NCBI GenBank assembly: GCA_002633005.1
Contig: NMRA01000275.1
Coordinates: 121,282-185,281, forward strand
DNA from: Phoronis australis
Taxonomy: Eukaryota > Phoronida > Phoronidae
DNA: 64,000 bases
Direction of reading: 5' to 3'
Part shown: in pieces, positions 10,180 through 25,100 of the stretch
How the letters are laid out: every line of letters starts with the position of its first letter
Numbering within the stretch: the stretch's first letter is position 1
The notes under the pieces: model-generated
The model's input: the letters and a program-made list of their open reading frames with translations, nothing else
The model's database searches: none
Told to the model about the DNA's origin: nothing
Made by a program: the position numbers and the translations under genes

Positions 10180-13100
10180 GTACAGGTTTTGACTTGTGAT
10201 CATTTGTTGATGTAATTTACATGTGTATGTCAGTGTCTTTTTTAAAAGCATGTTTGATGTTACAATAGTCTTCTCTTCCGTGACCGGACTACTAAGTTAA
10301 TGCACTGAATTCAAAATCCCAATAAGTGATCATCACCTCATTACCACTAAATAACTGCCTTCTTCAACAATTCGCATAGGCGGATTCAGGGGGGCCAAGG
10401 GGCCCGCCCCCCCCCCCGCTTGGCTGCCGCAAAAAAACAGCAAGAGCGTAGGGAAAAGTTGAGTTTATTAATTTGCCCCGGTAATTAAAATTATGAAAAA
10501 AAGATTTAAATGTGTGCAGTTTTAGTGTTTGGGAGGGGGCTCATATCCAATTTCAAGTGTCAAATTCGGAACACGGCGCATGGTAACGGAACTATGGCTA
10601 AGTGGTCGCGTAAAGTCACGATGTCGGTACTTCCGTAACTCACCGGCAATTTCCGTACCGTCCTTGACCTCGAGCGGCAACCGATGGACGTGTGCGGGTT
10701 TTTTGTGAACATTTTTGTTCTTTGACTGCGAATTTCTTACGAAGTCGCCGGAACAGGACACCGTGAATGGTATTGGGAGAAAGAACAATTCTTCATGGTT
10801 TGTTGAACCTCTGTTTTGTGTAAATTTATTGAGTTTTATGTTTGCTATGGACGGCTGAAGTGAAGCACCCGTGGAATTTCTGGTCGGAAGTGTCATACCT
10901 CGTAGTATTATATGTAGTGTATTGGGGACGATCAGAAGCTGAGGACGCCTGTGGCTAAGTGTAGGCTCTTCCGCGATATCCCAGGCGACCGGCAGTGGCG
11001 CTGCGCACTACGACTCCGTTTACGTCGTCTGCTCCACTGTGCAATGAAGAAAATTTACTTCATTTTTTAAAGAAAATGGAACCTGAGTGACGATGAAAAA
11101 CAGAAGCTGCTGGTAAGATGTGAATTTTAATCGAAGCCTTAGTGAATCACTCAGAAACTCATTAATTCTCTCTTTGTAAAACCTTAACTTAAGACGATTT
11201 CCAAAGCAATCCCGTCATTATTGCCAACACGAAAAACGGATTTGGTCTTTTGGGCATTTGAAGACTATTTTAAATACAACAAATTTGTTAAGAACCGATT
11301 GCACAAAATATAAAACGTGTAATAAGTATTACAAAAAGAAGTAGGTTTCGCGCGCAAACGCTGTGGTGAAATCGTGGTGGTGTAGTGGTACAGCACGCGC
11401 GTCCTATCAGCCAGGTCATAAGTTCGAATCTGTGGAACTCGCAGTTTTTCCTGTGTGACACGTTCTCCGTGTTTCTTTTTTTCTTGGATAATACATCAGA
11501 AATCAAGGAAAATGCTTGATTGTTAGAGGAAAAAACAGAACAATTTCCTCCCCACCTCTCCCCATTCAGTGCTATGCGCATCTACAATCGTGGTTTGCGC
11601 AAATGCTTACAACCGGATAAAATGATGCCCCCCCTTGTGATATCCTAGATCCGCCACTGGTTCGATACCATAATTTCCATCTAACGTTGACATCGCTGTG
11701 ATAAATACTCTCGTCGTCGTCGTGACCATCGTTTTGCAGATCGGCGACAATGACGCCAGATTTTCAAGCTTTTACCAGTTGACGTTGGTACTGTCGTTTA
11801 CCTCATTTTCACTGCGTTCTTGTAGTGGCAGCATCCCCGGAGAAGTACACGGTTGTGGCTAACAAAGACGACACGGTCATGCTAACAATGAACTCATTGC
11901 ACGATTGGGCAACGCCTGAGGGATTGTCCTACGCATGGAAGCACAACGGCAAAACGCGCAATGAAACGTCTTGGCAGGCATTCAGTGTTGAAATTGAGCA
12001 GGCGAGTGAAGCTGACGAAGGAATATATACCCTCAACATACCTCAGTACGCGCTTATATATAAGAGCTACATGCGGTTGATCATTCGTGGTAAGTTTACA
12101 TTTCCTCATCCACTGCACGTACATCACGTGTGTTGTGGGGTTTTGTGGCATATTCAATATTCGACAGGTACTACCCTTTAGACCAATATGTGCCGAGTGT
12201 GACAATATCTGCAGTCAACATCGACACATGCTGTCGCCAAGAGTACAATATATGGCACATGTTGTCGCACCCGGCATATAAGTTATAGTTGCCACAGAGG
12301 ACGACATCATGTATCGGGTGCGACAATATTTGATGCCACATGTTGTCAACTGCCTAAAAGTATCTACTTTTAGGGAAAGTTCATAGCTGCGTACACGCAT
12401 ATGGGGTGCATATTGTCATCCTGTCCGGTTTTGCGTTTATCATTCCGCTCGATATTTCAAAAATCCTTACTCTGATCCTGATCAAATTTAGCACAATAGT
12501 TTACGGCATCACTTACGTGGTGCTTGTGACTTTCTATTGTGTACCTTCGCCCAGGGCCAGGAATATTTTTGGCGGGATGGTGTTCCTGGATATGTCTAGA
12601 AAAGCGACGCGCAGAGGTATGTGGCGACAACGCGCCAGTGACAGTAGATTTCCGGGTGGATTCAACCACTGTGCCACCCCCAAGTGGCTATTTTAATCTC
12701 GGAGGGCATTTAAACTGTTTACGACAGAATGTTCGGTGAAGTCCTCAGCACTTCAAAGGCTTGATGGCGCCGCCATAGATTGAAGTGAGTCAGTCGCTAT
12801 TCATGGACTTGGCCTAATGCGCATTGGCTGAGATGCAGTCGTAAACCATGAACGCGTCTGTTTAGCGTATGAGTCGAAGTTAAAAAAGTACAATAAGTAA
12901 ACCAAACGATCAACATGACTGTTTTTTGAAATTGGAAAGTAAATATTATCCGTCTTCGATTTTTTAAATCTTCGGATTAGAAGAGAAATTAGCGAATAGG
13001 TTTTCTTTAGGAACGCGCCTCAGCCACGCACAAATTATGTGAATCGATTAGGACGGATTAGTCCCTGTTTGGCTTAAAGTGGAATAGAGAGTAAAAAACA

Positions 13101-16100
13101 GACCACACTGGATTATTCAGAGTGGTTCTCTGCCACTGAAACAAAAAATCAAGCTGTTTACCTGGTATTTTTACGATTTGTCCGTAAAGATTTTGAATTT
13201 CTGTTGATGTCAAAGCACTTTTCCTTTAGTTTTACATGTCAAAAAGTGACATGTCAACTGCTCATCACTGTCTATTCTTCTCCCACACGGCAAAGAACCT
13301 CTCCGTATTTGGTATGACAAGACATAGACGCAGCACATTACCGTTATACATTTGTCTTTCTAATTCAACAAAGACAGTGGCGATTTCAAACTGCAACCGG
13401 CCTGTCTTCTTTAAGCGCATGCTTGCATACATATTATCAGGGACGGATAATTTGGGATGAAATGAATTTTATTTCGAGTGTGTTTCAAAAATAGTCAATC
13501 TGACGATTATTTGTTGAAATTCTTGCAATTTTCAAAGTGAATAACTCTCACTTACCAAGAAGTAGATTCGCTACTATCTGTTTAAAATGTATTTTTACGA
13601 ATTTTCGCGTTTCATGACTCTTTAAGTTCGCTTATAGCTCTTGAGGCCCTAAAACGCGAATTGATAACGTATTAGGAGTTGCCTCGTGATGCGCATTTAT
13701 AAGAGTCACGCGTTGCAGGGTCGCTTACATTATTCGATAATCTTGCGAAATCCTTGGAAGCAGATAGAGAACCAAAACAACTATAGGGGATTGACAATCT
13801 GTCGTTCCTGATAATTCTATAATGATACTAATTTTGAAAGAGACATTATCGTTTTTACGACCGAAAAATGCATTTTTGAATTATTGCTGGGTGAGAATGA
13901 TGATTTGAAATTTTAAACCAGATTTATAAATCAATAAAATACGTTGTTTTGTGATAATGTTACAAATCGTTAATTCTCGCCGATGTCTGCCAGACATTCG
14001 TTGAAACCAAAGCCTCTGACTATCGAGTGCAATTTAGCTCGCTAGGTCAACGGTTGCCTGCAAAATCCAAGATTCGTGGTTCGAATCCGCGCTGAGGCTA
14101 GTTTCAGAAAATTGTTTGTTTCGTCAATAATGACAATTTAAATACATGCATACTTTAAAGGCCATGTAGATTTGTCGTTTTTTTTTTAATTTGTCAAACT
14201 TGAGGAACAAAATACGCCCTATCTCATACATGTAAGTGGCTCATCGGATTCATATGAAACTTACAGACTCTAATTAAAAACAAAATCGAAATGGCATAAT
14301 TTAGAAAAGTTCATCTTGAACATTCATATCAAACGAAATTTGTTGATACCGCTGTTTTGCTTTGTATGTACCTTTCTTCTTTGTTGCATTTTAGAAAAAG
14401 AGGTTGTCACGTGACCTAGTTAATAGCAGATTGCGCAACTGATTCCCCGCGTAACTGAACCATGCTTTGGAATAAATTGAAATGTTTAGGCGACCTAGTC
14501 AAACTTTTGGACCTGTATATAGTCACTGACGTCTTCGTGACGCTTGTCTCTATCGTAACTCATTTCCGGTCCACTTTATTTACAAATACTCAAGTCTTCA
14601 AAATGATCAATAAACGTCAGGTCCAATATCTGACAATTTTATACCAATATGTCTTTTGCCTTCTCATTGACGCCGCGCATGCGGGGCGTTTGATTTTTGC
14701 GTTCGTTAGTTCCGGTGTTGGTTCTTCCTATGGTATTTACTGTCACAAAAACGTTTCGCAACTTCGCTGTTCAACCGAATTGTATCTGAATCATATCATT
14801 AGAAAGCCATTGGCCAGTGCTTGATGGTGTGTGATTATAATAAATTTATTAGAATAGCACAAGTACTGAGAAGTAAGTGAAAAATATAAAAACACAAAAA
14901 AGAGTAAAAATAAAAGTTCAAGTGTAATACACGAATAAATTAAAAGGTCAATGACTTATTTCCATGATGTTCCGTAAAAAAGTTGCAAAACAGCCGAAGC
15001 AAACGACAAATAATCATCATGACCTTCTACTCCACAAACTTCGATCCTACGGCATTACTGGGAATCTTTTAAATATGATTACCTCATATCTCTCTTATAA
15101 TACATGTAGATATTGTTCGTGTCGACGGTGATCTTTCAACATCATCTCCTCCTGGGTGTGGAAACGCAGGTGTACCGCAGGGTACCGTATTAGACCCTCT
15201 TCTCTTCTTGGTTTATATTAGTGACCTCAGCTATTAGTCACAAGAATGGAGAATGAATTTTAAACCTGAAAAAAGCGTTGAAAGTCTTGTTCAAATCCTT
15301 TACACTTCCACACATTATTATTGTGACATAATATATCAGACTTTCAACACTGGTGCACTCCACCATTTGGAAAAATTACAGTATCAAGCTGCCTTACTCT
15401 ACAAAAATTACATAATTATTAAATGGTAGTCTAAACTTCGAACTTTTTCTCAATGAATTCCTCTTATGCAATGTTAGTAAATTTTTATACATCGCTTATT
15501 GATGTTGTTGCTTCTAATTTCTGTATCTGCGCATGTTTTTGTTTTTAATATGGCATATCTAAATGTTTGAATACTTATGTTAGATACTACATACATGTAC
15601 ACTACTTTAATCTATATACTGTCTACAACCCAGATGTTTGTCGTTATTTTCCTTACATTTTCTGTGTATTCTTCAATGAATATATATCACCTTGAAAAAA
15701 AATCTGCCACGTGAACAGTATGGGTGAAGTATTAAAAAAATTCCCAAAAAATCAAAAAACTCAAGAATTCGACTCAGTACTTTAGTGAAGGGAGTTCTTC
15801 GGGTGACATTTAGAGAATCACTTGAAGGATTTCGATGAAATTTGACACAGAGGTATGTGACGGCTTAACACTGGTGGAAGATAATTTGTAGAGGATGCAG
15901 GGGATTCAATAATTGGAACATCGCCTAGTGACCATTTTGTTCTCGATATTGGGCTTTTTCTCTATTTTGAGGGTAGATCGTTTCCTGACGATATTTCATC
16001 AAGCAATGCGGCACTGATTTCAATGAAATTCGAAACAATTAAATGTGATGTCAACCACGTTTCATTTGGATAATGTCTACAGAATGGATGTTCGGATTTC

Positions 16101-19100
16101 AATGAAACTGGTAACAATTGTCCACTACGCCGGCACCAATCGATTTTCAGACGGTGACTATTTTGATCTTAACAAGTGGCTATTCAGTATTTTCTGGGGT
16201 AGAGCCGGATAATATCTAGGCAACCAAATGACGGATTTCAGTAAATCTTTACAGAGAAGTTTGTGACGGCAATCCCCCGGCACCAGTCGAGTTGTTCATC
16301 AATCAATCTGCACAATTTTTTTCTTGATAATTTCTGTCGCTTTCATTCGCCATCTTCATAAGCTGAATAATTTGGCAGCAACCACTCTTGAAGATAGAAT
16401 GCATCAAAGGCACGACAGCGTTGTCGGCTGAGGATTTTCATTCGTAATTAGCTCTTTGTATGTTTCACAATCATCCGCAGGACAACAATAGAAAAGTCCG
16501 CCAAGAGACGTCAGAAGAAGACTTAAAATAACGGCTATATTTCAAGACAGGTCTTGTCTCATCCTCAAGCACAACTAAAATATCACGTGATTAACAAAAA
16601 AGGCGACAAAATGTCATGACTTAATAGCCTAAGGGTGTATAACCAATAACAGGATTTAAACACAACGTAGTAAAAAAATCAGAGCCAGTGTAAAGTGTAC
16701 AGGCGCAAGCTTCTCATTCAACACAGGCTTTTCAAAAGCAATAAGCAGACTTCAATATCCTCAATCTGTGGGTGTCATGTTCAATATACCGAATTACAGC
16801 GTTATCAAAGATCTCGTGTGTAGTAATTTTACGGCCAACGCGAAGTAGTTGTCTTGTATTGAACCACTCTGTAAATGTTAGGCCAGGCGTCGGGAAACAG
16901 TACATAACGTATGGACCATGAATGGGTATTCGGACGATTTCAGTCGTGTAAAAGACAAGTGAATTCGTGAACAACACCACACAGAGCGAACGATCACAAT
17001 TTTTAGCAGCTTAGATGGTTTTTCATTACTAGATTCTATGACTTATAGTGTTCTGATAGTAGATAACATTAACGTTATCTCCCGGTTTTACAACTTTGAC
17101 ATTCTCTCATACAATAGTCATTGGCCTAGACTGCAGTTATTGTAACAAACGATCTTGGTGCTGTCAGGGTTGGCATTGGTGTTGACACTCAAATCAATTT
17201 TTTGAAACAAGTACCTAACATGATATCAATTTGCAAGTGCTCGATTCACTCGTTATTAGATTTCAGCATTAAACCCGTTCCAGTCAGACGATACTTGGTA
17301 CTGTATTTCCACGCTCTTAACAATGCTATTGCATATTAGGAAGTAACCGACTATGGTATTTTAATACAATCTACGCTTAACAAAGTGCAGTTGTATTCAT
17401 CGTCAACGTGTAAAAGTGAAAACAAAAAATTCTACAAATTGGTGACGTATCTCGCAAGCTCACATAGCCCACATCATGCAATAACCTTTGGTATATGTTG
17501 TGTTTCCAACGAATTTGGCCAAGCATTCACAGAGATAAGGCATTAGCCTGCAAGTTCCACTTTAAGGTATTTAGAGAAAACGGCAACTTTGTAACGTTCA
17601 GGACAATCGATATCAGCATGTAAGCTGCCACAAATATCTGTAGGTTTGTGATTGACAGAAGTACCGAAACCACATTCAGTATAATGTGTCAGGACAACAA
17701 GAAACGGCAATTTTTCACATTCTTGCATTTTATACGTATAATTGCAAGTGTTGTCTGAAGAGATAACAAATCGCGATTAATATAAAAAATATCGTCTTCG
17801 TAGCGGATCAGCAAACACAGGAATACCATCAACGCAACACTGCCGCGCGTTTAAAAAATTCCATTGTCACCATGAAGGACATATCATTATCGTCGCAATA
17901 TCTTTCGTTCATGTTTGCTAAATGTTGTTCCACAAGGCTGCGTTTATAATCATTTTGTCTTCATCATTCATCATCGTCACCATCATCACCCAGTCGATAA
18001 CAGAAATCCAATCAGACCCAAGTCTGATTGAATTTTTTTATCGATCGGCAGTCCTGATACCTTAGTGGACTAGAGCGTCTGCGCGGTGAGCAGAAAGTGC
18101 CGGGTTCGAGACAAGAAGACTAATAATTTTTACTTGTACCATGTCAACACGTCACACTTATATACACGAATATGCACTCCCAAGTTTGGATAAGATATCT
18201 CCTATTCTAAAATTTTGATTTGACTTCTGTTATCTACCGGTGCCCCGATAGCTCCGTAGAGTAGAGCGTCTGCGCGGTTTGCAGGAAGTCCCGGATTCGA
18301 CCCCTGGGTCCGGTCTCTAATCTTTGTACTCGAAACGAACTCGAAACTATTTTTGGCAATTTCTCTGCTCCTTTTGTGCGAACTTAAGATAATTGGTTAT
18401 CAGACTGAGCTCGAATACATTATAGTTTATGCATAGGAGTTTCTAGTTCAAGTTCGCCCTTGAAGACCCTTATATTCGTGCTACAAACTCGATTAAAAAC
18501 TCGAAATTTCGAGTTCAAACTCGAACTTATTGCTTTAATATTGGGTTTACAAACTGTGAACTAAGGGCAATAAATTATCTACGTAAGTTATTGTGTACTC
18601 GACCATAGAATAATAGACACTTATCTTGAGTTCGCCCAAAAGTAGAGTAGAAAATGCCAAACCTAATTTCGAGTTCCATTTCGAGTAGAAGATTGGAGAC
18701 CGGGCCCTGGTCAGGACAGACGTCTGTCCAATCATGAGTCATGTGATATTGCTAACATACGGAGCGTAAGGAGACTGCTAGTTCTTATTTACAAAGATAA
18801 TGTCTGTGGTGATCAGTTCATTAGTTCTAAAGCACATTAAGGGTGGTTTGCATGGTGCTGAGAAACTGCTGATGTAGCCCCGACCGTATTATAAACGTAC
18901 ATTTACGTAGTTGATGGTTCTCAATTAATTATTTTGTTCGTACATTTATTTGAACAAAATATTTCGCAGTATGAAAAATTAGAAAAACACATACACGCAC
19001 AATTACAAACATCACAAGCACACCTGGGATCAGAATATTATCAAAGACGAAAGTTACACAAATAGATGAATCATAGGGGTCCGCCCTTCAACGAATAAGT

Positions 19101-22100
19101 CATATTGACAATTTTTGAAAAATACTTTTTCAAGATTGTGATATTTAGATTGTTCTATTTTGAGTAGTTGCAAACACGGAACACTAGAGTTAAATCTCGC
19201 TTTATAAATATTTTACTTGACCAAACATATAACCGAATTCATAACCTGTTCCGCACCATGCCTGCCAAACAAAACCTCATGTAAGTTCAGTTCGAGAGTT
19301 TCACCAGTTTTCGATATGACCTAGTTGTTTACAGCTACCCAAACATTTTGAACCATTGTACAAGATCAATACAACTGAACAAGATCTTCAGACTCACTAT
19401 TACAAAAAGTACACAAGCGTAAATTTGTTAAACCAATCTTCTGTAAAAAAATGTTTGTACTAATAAGTCTGTGAAGAAATCTTATTTGAAACCACCTCAG
19501 TTTTGTATCCATAGTGAAATTATCTGCCAATACATTGTACCTACGCCGCCATTCTTCTGGCTGTGCAATACTTTAACAACTTTCGCATTTAATCACATAT
19601 TTAGATTTTTTATACAAAGACATGATGAAATGATTATAAACAATTTTGCTTACATGATTCGAATTAACAACAGTCAAAGCAAAATCAAATCTATAAGGAA
19701 GCATAACTTGAAATACATCGAAACAGGAATGACTCTTCAATAGATTACGGACAACATAACGCACGCCCAGGAAAACAGTGAACGGAGGAGAAAAATCATA
19801 GAAGGAACAAAACTGATCATAAGTCATCAGTTCACGATTGCAATTTCAGAGATCATAAAGAAAGTTATGCCCTTTCTATAACATTGTTTATTAGAATATT
19901 GTTTTTTCTTTATCTATTAATAGGCAGTCCGTATAAAAACCAGTAGATTTTCAAAAATCAGTCTATACGTCAAAATTCAAAACAACTTCATGTTTTGTAC
20001 ATGGATAAGTATCTTAAGAAAAACCCAAATAACAAATTTTGTGCACTCAATGACCCCTAATTTCTCCGCTGGAGCATGAGAACACAAATTGGCAGAATTG
20101 GGCATAGTAGCAGTCTCAAAAATTGTATGTTTTCAGCAACAAAAATGAGTAACATACAAAATAGGTCAAAAGCTATATTTTGGTGGCTGAAATAACCAAC
20201 GTATACACTGTGCATAATTCTGTGCCATTTATTAAAATCTGACAGTTTTGTGCTAGGCAGGGGAGATAATCCACGGACCTCTTTTGGGGCTAATTTTAGT
20301 GGCCGTTTTTGTGACCTTCGTACTGCCATAAAACACCTTGTAGCCTAATGTGACGTTTCGAATATACAGTTAAAGAGTTAGTCTTGATGACTGAGCAATA
20401 AAAAATCTTGCCTCAACTTTACAGTTTAGAGAAAATTGTCTTGCAAAACTGTCTATTTTCATAGTTTGGAAATGACGAGCAGAGTTTACAGACCATTTGA
20501 ACAAAGTTTTGAGCAAGAAGTCTGCTTTAAATGGTTATAGAAATCGAATCTAAACTCTTTCAAAGGAAAACAAGATGTTTTCTGGGTTTATTACGCGGCT
20601 AGTATCAAAACTGAACCCAATGACCTTTGCCCACTGAGGGAGTCCGTTGAGGTTAAGCTTGAGGTTATATAAAAATTGTACATGTAACCCTCTTGTTTTC
20701 TTCCATTTTTTTACATTATCAGGTTAATTTAAACGCTCTGTAGGACTTTTAAGTGGAAATAAATGCCTTTAAATTTAAACGAGTAAGAATTGATATTTGT
20801 GATGACTGGTTGTGAGAGTAGAAAGTGCATTTTAAAAAGACAAAATTGCGGACGATGTCGATGGCCCTCCATGTTCTTTTAGAGTTTATTCTGCAAAAAT
20901 GCGATCACAAAAGCTTTGTGCTTTAGTGAGTCATGTCCAAGACACCGCTGAACACTGGAGATACAGGAGCAAGGCCTGTGCCAGAGTACGGACTCCTACT
21001 ATCCCGAGTCGGTGAATTTCTGACTGAACAGGACCAGTCATGGAAGAGTCAGGTAATGCTGGATGTTACCATTCTGCTCCTTTCCTCCTGAACGTAGCAG
21101 CCTTGTCACATTCTACCGGCATTTCTGTTTCGAGATATGACATTAGTGCAAAATGGAAAGGATCTCTGTGATCGCAAGATTGCTCCACTCAAACAACATG
21201 CGAAGTACTTTGTAGCCGAAGGTAACAATATCATAAACTTTCTGGATTTGAAAGAAACATTATTTTCCAGTGGCGGTGTGAAGGGATTTTATATGTATGC
21301 ATGTTCATTCAATGCAACAAAGTCTTTTCCAAAATACTCAGTTCCTGGTATAAGCACATTCCCAAATTTCCACTATTCCACCCAAGGAATTCGAGTATGG
21401 AAATCACTCCATATAAATGACGGTAAGTGCTTACAAATACTGAGAAAATGGGAAAACCTATGTCTCTAAAATCCACTAAATCTCTAGACATGGCGAATTT
21501 TCAACACCAAGAGTTAGGGTTGGCATTGTATCTAGTGAAGAGCCTCAACAAACGTTCCCTTGTACCAAGCATGGTTGCTCGAAACTCGCAGAACTAGGTC
21601 AGTATTTGGATGTGGATAACCACGCCGAACATTTACAGAGGGACACCACGTATGACCACATCGCACGACAGTGGTCAGTAATGCTTTCAAATGCAAGAAC
21701 CGGAGCGTCATTTGAGGCAGCCTCAGAGTACAGTGTGGATAAGACGAATGCTGAAGCAATATGTTAGGCATTGAAAAAAGATAAAAGGTTAACAAGATTT
21801 TCAGTAAATGTTAAGAAATTTCTGACGAACATATTCCATGAAGGACATAAGTCAGGTAAAAACATTCACCCTCAGAAGTGCCAAAAGGGAGAAAATATTA
21901 CGAAAACCCACTGGGAAAGTGTTTACCTGTAATGATTGGTTAAGTGAATCGCAGATTGGTGGATTTTTTCGAGGTTGTCTGCAGCAATTTTGATGATGAC
22001 GATGCTATTTCGGCTGAAGATGCTGTTATTTCGTCAGATTTACTGAATGAAGTGGTAAATGAGCTCAAAGTTTAGCCTAGTTTTGTATCATAACAACCAG

Positions 22101-25100
22101 TCAAAGATATGCGAAGCTCGCAAAATTAATGCTTTATTTGTCGTGTTTAGTTGCAGTATTTAGGACTGGTTGGTGATGGCCAGCAGCTGGTTTGTAGCAG
22201 TTTTGGATTGTTGATTTTCGATTCACTCGTATCGATCAGTGAGGGAATTTAGAACGAAACTCGGAATGATAAAATGGACAATATCTACAGCTCAACTCAA
22301 GTAACTATATAGCCTTAACTTAGAGGATACGTTTACGAAAGTTTTTTAACCAAATGTGCAGGAAAGTTATGTGGAGATATATGTCACGTGTCTGTAGTTG
22401 TGCTTGAGAGTCCACTAAAGTTGAAGTTTAGTTATTGGTTAGATTATTTTGTTATGAAGAATATCAAGATGTGTTCATTCTTAGGTATTGGTATCATTTT
22501 ATTAATTAGTGATCTGTTAGAAACACGATTAAATATAGACATCATGATTGTTTGGATGAATTGAAACAAGTGGGTGGCATCTGAAGGAGTATGAGTGGTA
22601 ACTAGGAAGAGTTCAAGTCAGTATGGATGCTGACCAGGAGCTGAATGACTGACTGCTGAGGGCCAAATGAATAGTGGCCAGGGCCTTAGTCTTAGGTTGT
22701 AAGAGACAGAATGGTTCATCGCCGAAACGAGAGTAAGTTGCATCTTGGGTCAAATTGGTAGCATCAATGGGCAGAAATCTGTGGCGGCCGAGTGCAAATT
22801 TGGTGAGTGGCAGTGGCTGAGGATTAGCAGGATGAGTGACAACCAGGGCAAAATGTGACAGTGGCCAGGATAGAAACACGTGGTGGCTGAGTGGATGGTG
22901 GCCTGAGGAGCAGTTTGCCTATTGCTGAGGCAGAAAAGGTGCTGGCTTATTGTGAAATTGTGGTTGCCACTTCAGGGGCAAAATGTATCGTAGTAGCCGA
23001 GGGTGGAATGGTGGCCGTACAGTTATGAGAGCGAAAGAGAGACAGAGATATAGATATGATAATAGCAACTTGTTTTTTAATCACAATTTGAGTTTTACCG
23101 TCCTCGTCATATACTATATCTAGTTTGCAGTTGAGGTGACAGTAGACAGTCCATTGGCACAGCGAGCACCTTGGGCCCCACTGACCACCCCTTGCTACGC
23201 CACAGTCACTCAGTATGTTTGCTATGAAGTCGAGACCGTTACTTCTGTTTACTTCATGTCTGTCATGAGTCATTAATAAATTTGTCTCTCGTGAATTATT
23301 TTCTACTGACTGAGAATGTGTGCCTTTTTATACCATTGATGATCACACAGTCAGAAATATTCAGCTTTAGGGTGCCCGGTGTGTGGGGGGAACAACAGAT
23401 TTCTGGTGACTGGTGGCGACTAAAATTTGTTGCAACCAGCAGTGGCATTACAATATGAACACAAAGTTGCAATGACTATTGATGAGTTGAATGATTGTTT
23501 TGCACTGAACAGGGGGCCATACCCCCTTGGGAGCCTTCCCTTGCCTGTGGCTCGAACAAGGAAGATAAAAAACAAGAGTAAGGCAGGGTTGAGTTCAGTA
23601 ATATTAGAACTTCTCTAAAATTAATCCAAAACCACGTGTACTCATTTAAAATGCAGGGCAATATCTCGCGAAGTCTTGAATTATAGCAAGGTCCTCATGT
23701 TCTTATTCTAGGTGCGTCTTCAGTCTCCACGTAAACAAATGCAGCGCCATCTATCATTTAGAAGCACGCATGCTAGTAGATTTACGTACATATTGTTTGT
23801 GATAACCAATAATAATCAATGCCGTTTTCAGAATGGTAATTAGTAATGTTGTCGGCCTTTTCTCAAAAATACAAGGTTTTTATTTGTGTTTTGCAAGCTA
23901 ATTATGTGTTCCAAGGGCCCCCCATTGGTAGCAGAGGCAACTGAGAACATGCAAATAGGAGGAAGTGCAGTTCGTGTAATGCCTCGTACGCAAAAACTAC
24001 TTTAGAGGCAAGATTTTTTTATTTTAGATTATGAACAGGTTAGAAATGACTGAGCAAATTATTATAAGGTCAATTTCTGGAAAGGTGCGTTATGGCTGCT
24101 ACGGAGTGCCAAATTTGGCCGAAAGGGTTTCAGTGAAAACCTGCAAAATAGCCGTTTTTGCCTCACAAAATCAAAACGTACAAATTTAAAAGTGGAGTTT
24201 GAAAGTTATGCCATTAGATTATTCAGTCATTGTCCTTTCAATTCGTATCACTCATTTGTTTTGACCTTGCCATACATGCTAGTACATGCCTACTTCGACG
24301 CCCAATTTTGTTGCAAAATGGAGGTACATGTCATAAAAAGAGAAATAATGAATGAAAATTCTTAAAAAGTGAGGTTTTTCTATATCTCAACAAACCATGT
24401 GCTAAATTTCAAAAAAATCTATGATTTTGGGTATAGACTCTACCTGTTGGTATTTATATGGAGTCACTTTTAATAGTTTTGGATTGAATCAAACCTTAAG
24501 TAATCTTAAAGGAGAATGCCACCCAAAAAACAACCTATTTTGTATCAATTTAGATCGAGCAATTCTACTCGACAACAGCACGTTCGGTTGCGTTACCTGA
24601 CACCTAACGGCAGACGGAGGTGTTGAAATTATCCAATGACGTCATTGGTTTCACAGGCACGCAGTCTGTTCAGCAGTTCACAACACGGGTTATTGGTGTC
24701 AGCTTATCGCTTGAATACATCATTTAACACCAATAAATCACCAACTTTCGATGTAAAACACTTAAAAATACACCGAGTTCTTATCAAAACGTGTTTTCTT
24801 ATTTCGCTGTTACGGATTTATTGGTATTTGGACACACCGTAGCCTACAAAGTTTGGCAGGCCAATTTACCAAGGTCCGTAGCAGGTGTTTGGGGTCTGTT
24901 CGGAGATAAATTCGAAGTATTCTTCTCTGTGTTGTTTAGACTTGTGATTTTTTGAGTTCCAAACACACAAAACGCTTGTTATCACGGCTAGTGGCTCGGA
25001 ACCCGATCAGGCCAGTCGCGGCCGCCGGAACTGGCACGAACATAAACCAGCTTGAGTTGGAAACCGAACTCCCAGTCACGAAAAGACTATAACAGTGAGC

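Noticed and set aside
10522-10896. A 124-residue minus-strand frame as a gene
   Set aside because: It lies inside the GGCGGAT-ended element, shows no recognisable domain and no transposase motif.
12539-12739. A short exon-like piece with AG and GT borders (12554-12616) after Ig2
   Set aside because: The Ig2 exon joins EGF1 directly with the expected Tie-like Ig-EGF transition, and this piece shows no domain pattern.
14027-14098. A tRNA gene
   Set aside because: Box-like motifs are present, but a cloverleaf with acceptor and anticodon stems could not be formed convincingly.
23150-23220. Another GTGGCGTAGC-type transposon end (minus strand)
   Set aside because: A single G-rich end without a matching partner; too weak to list as an element.
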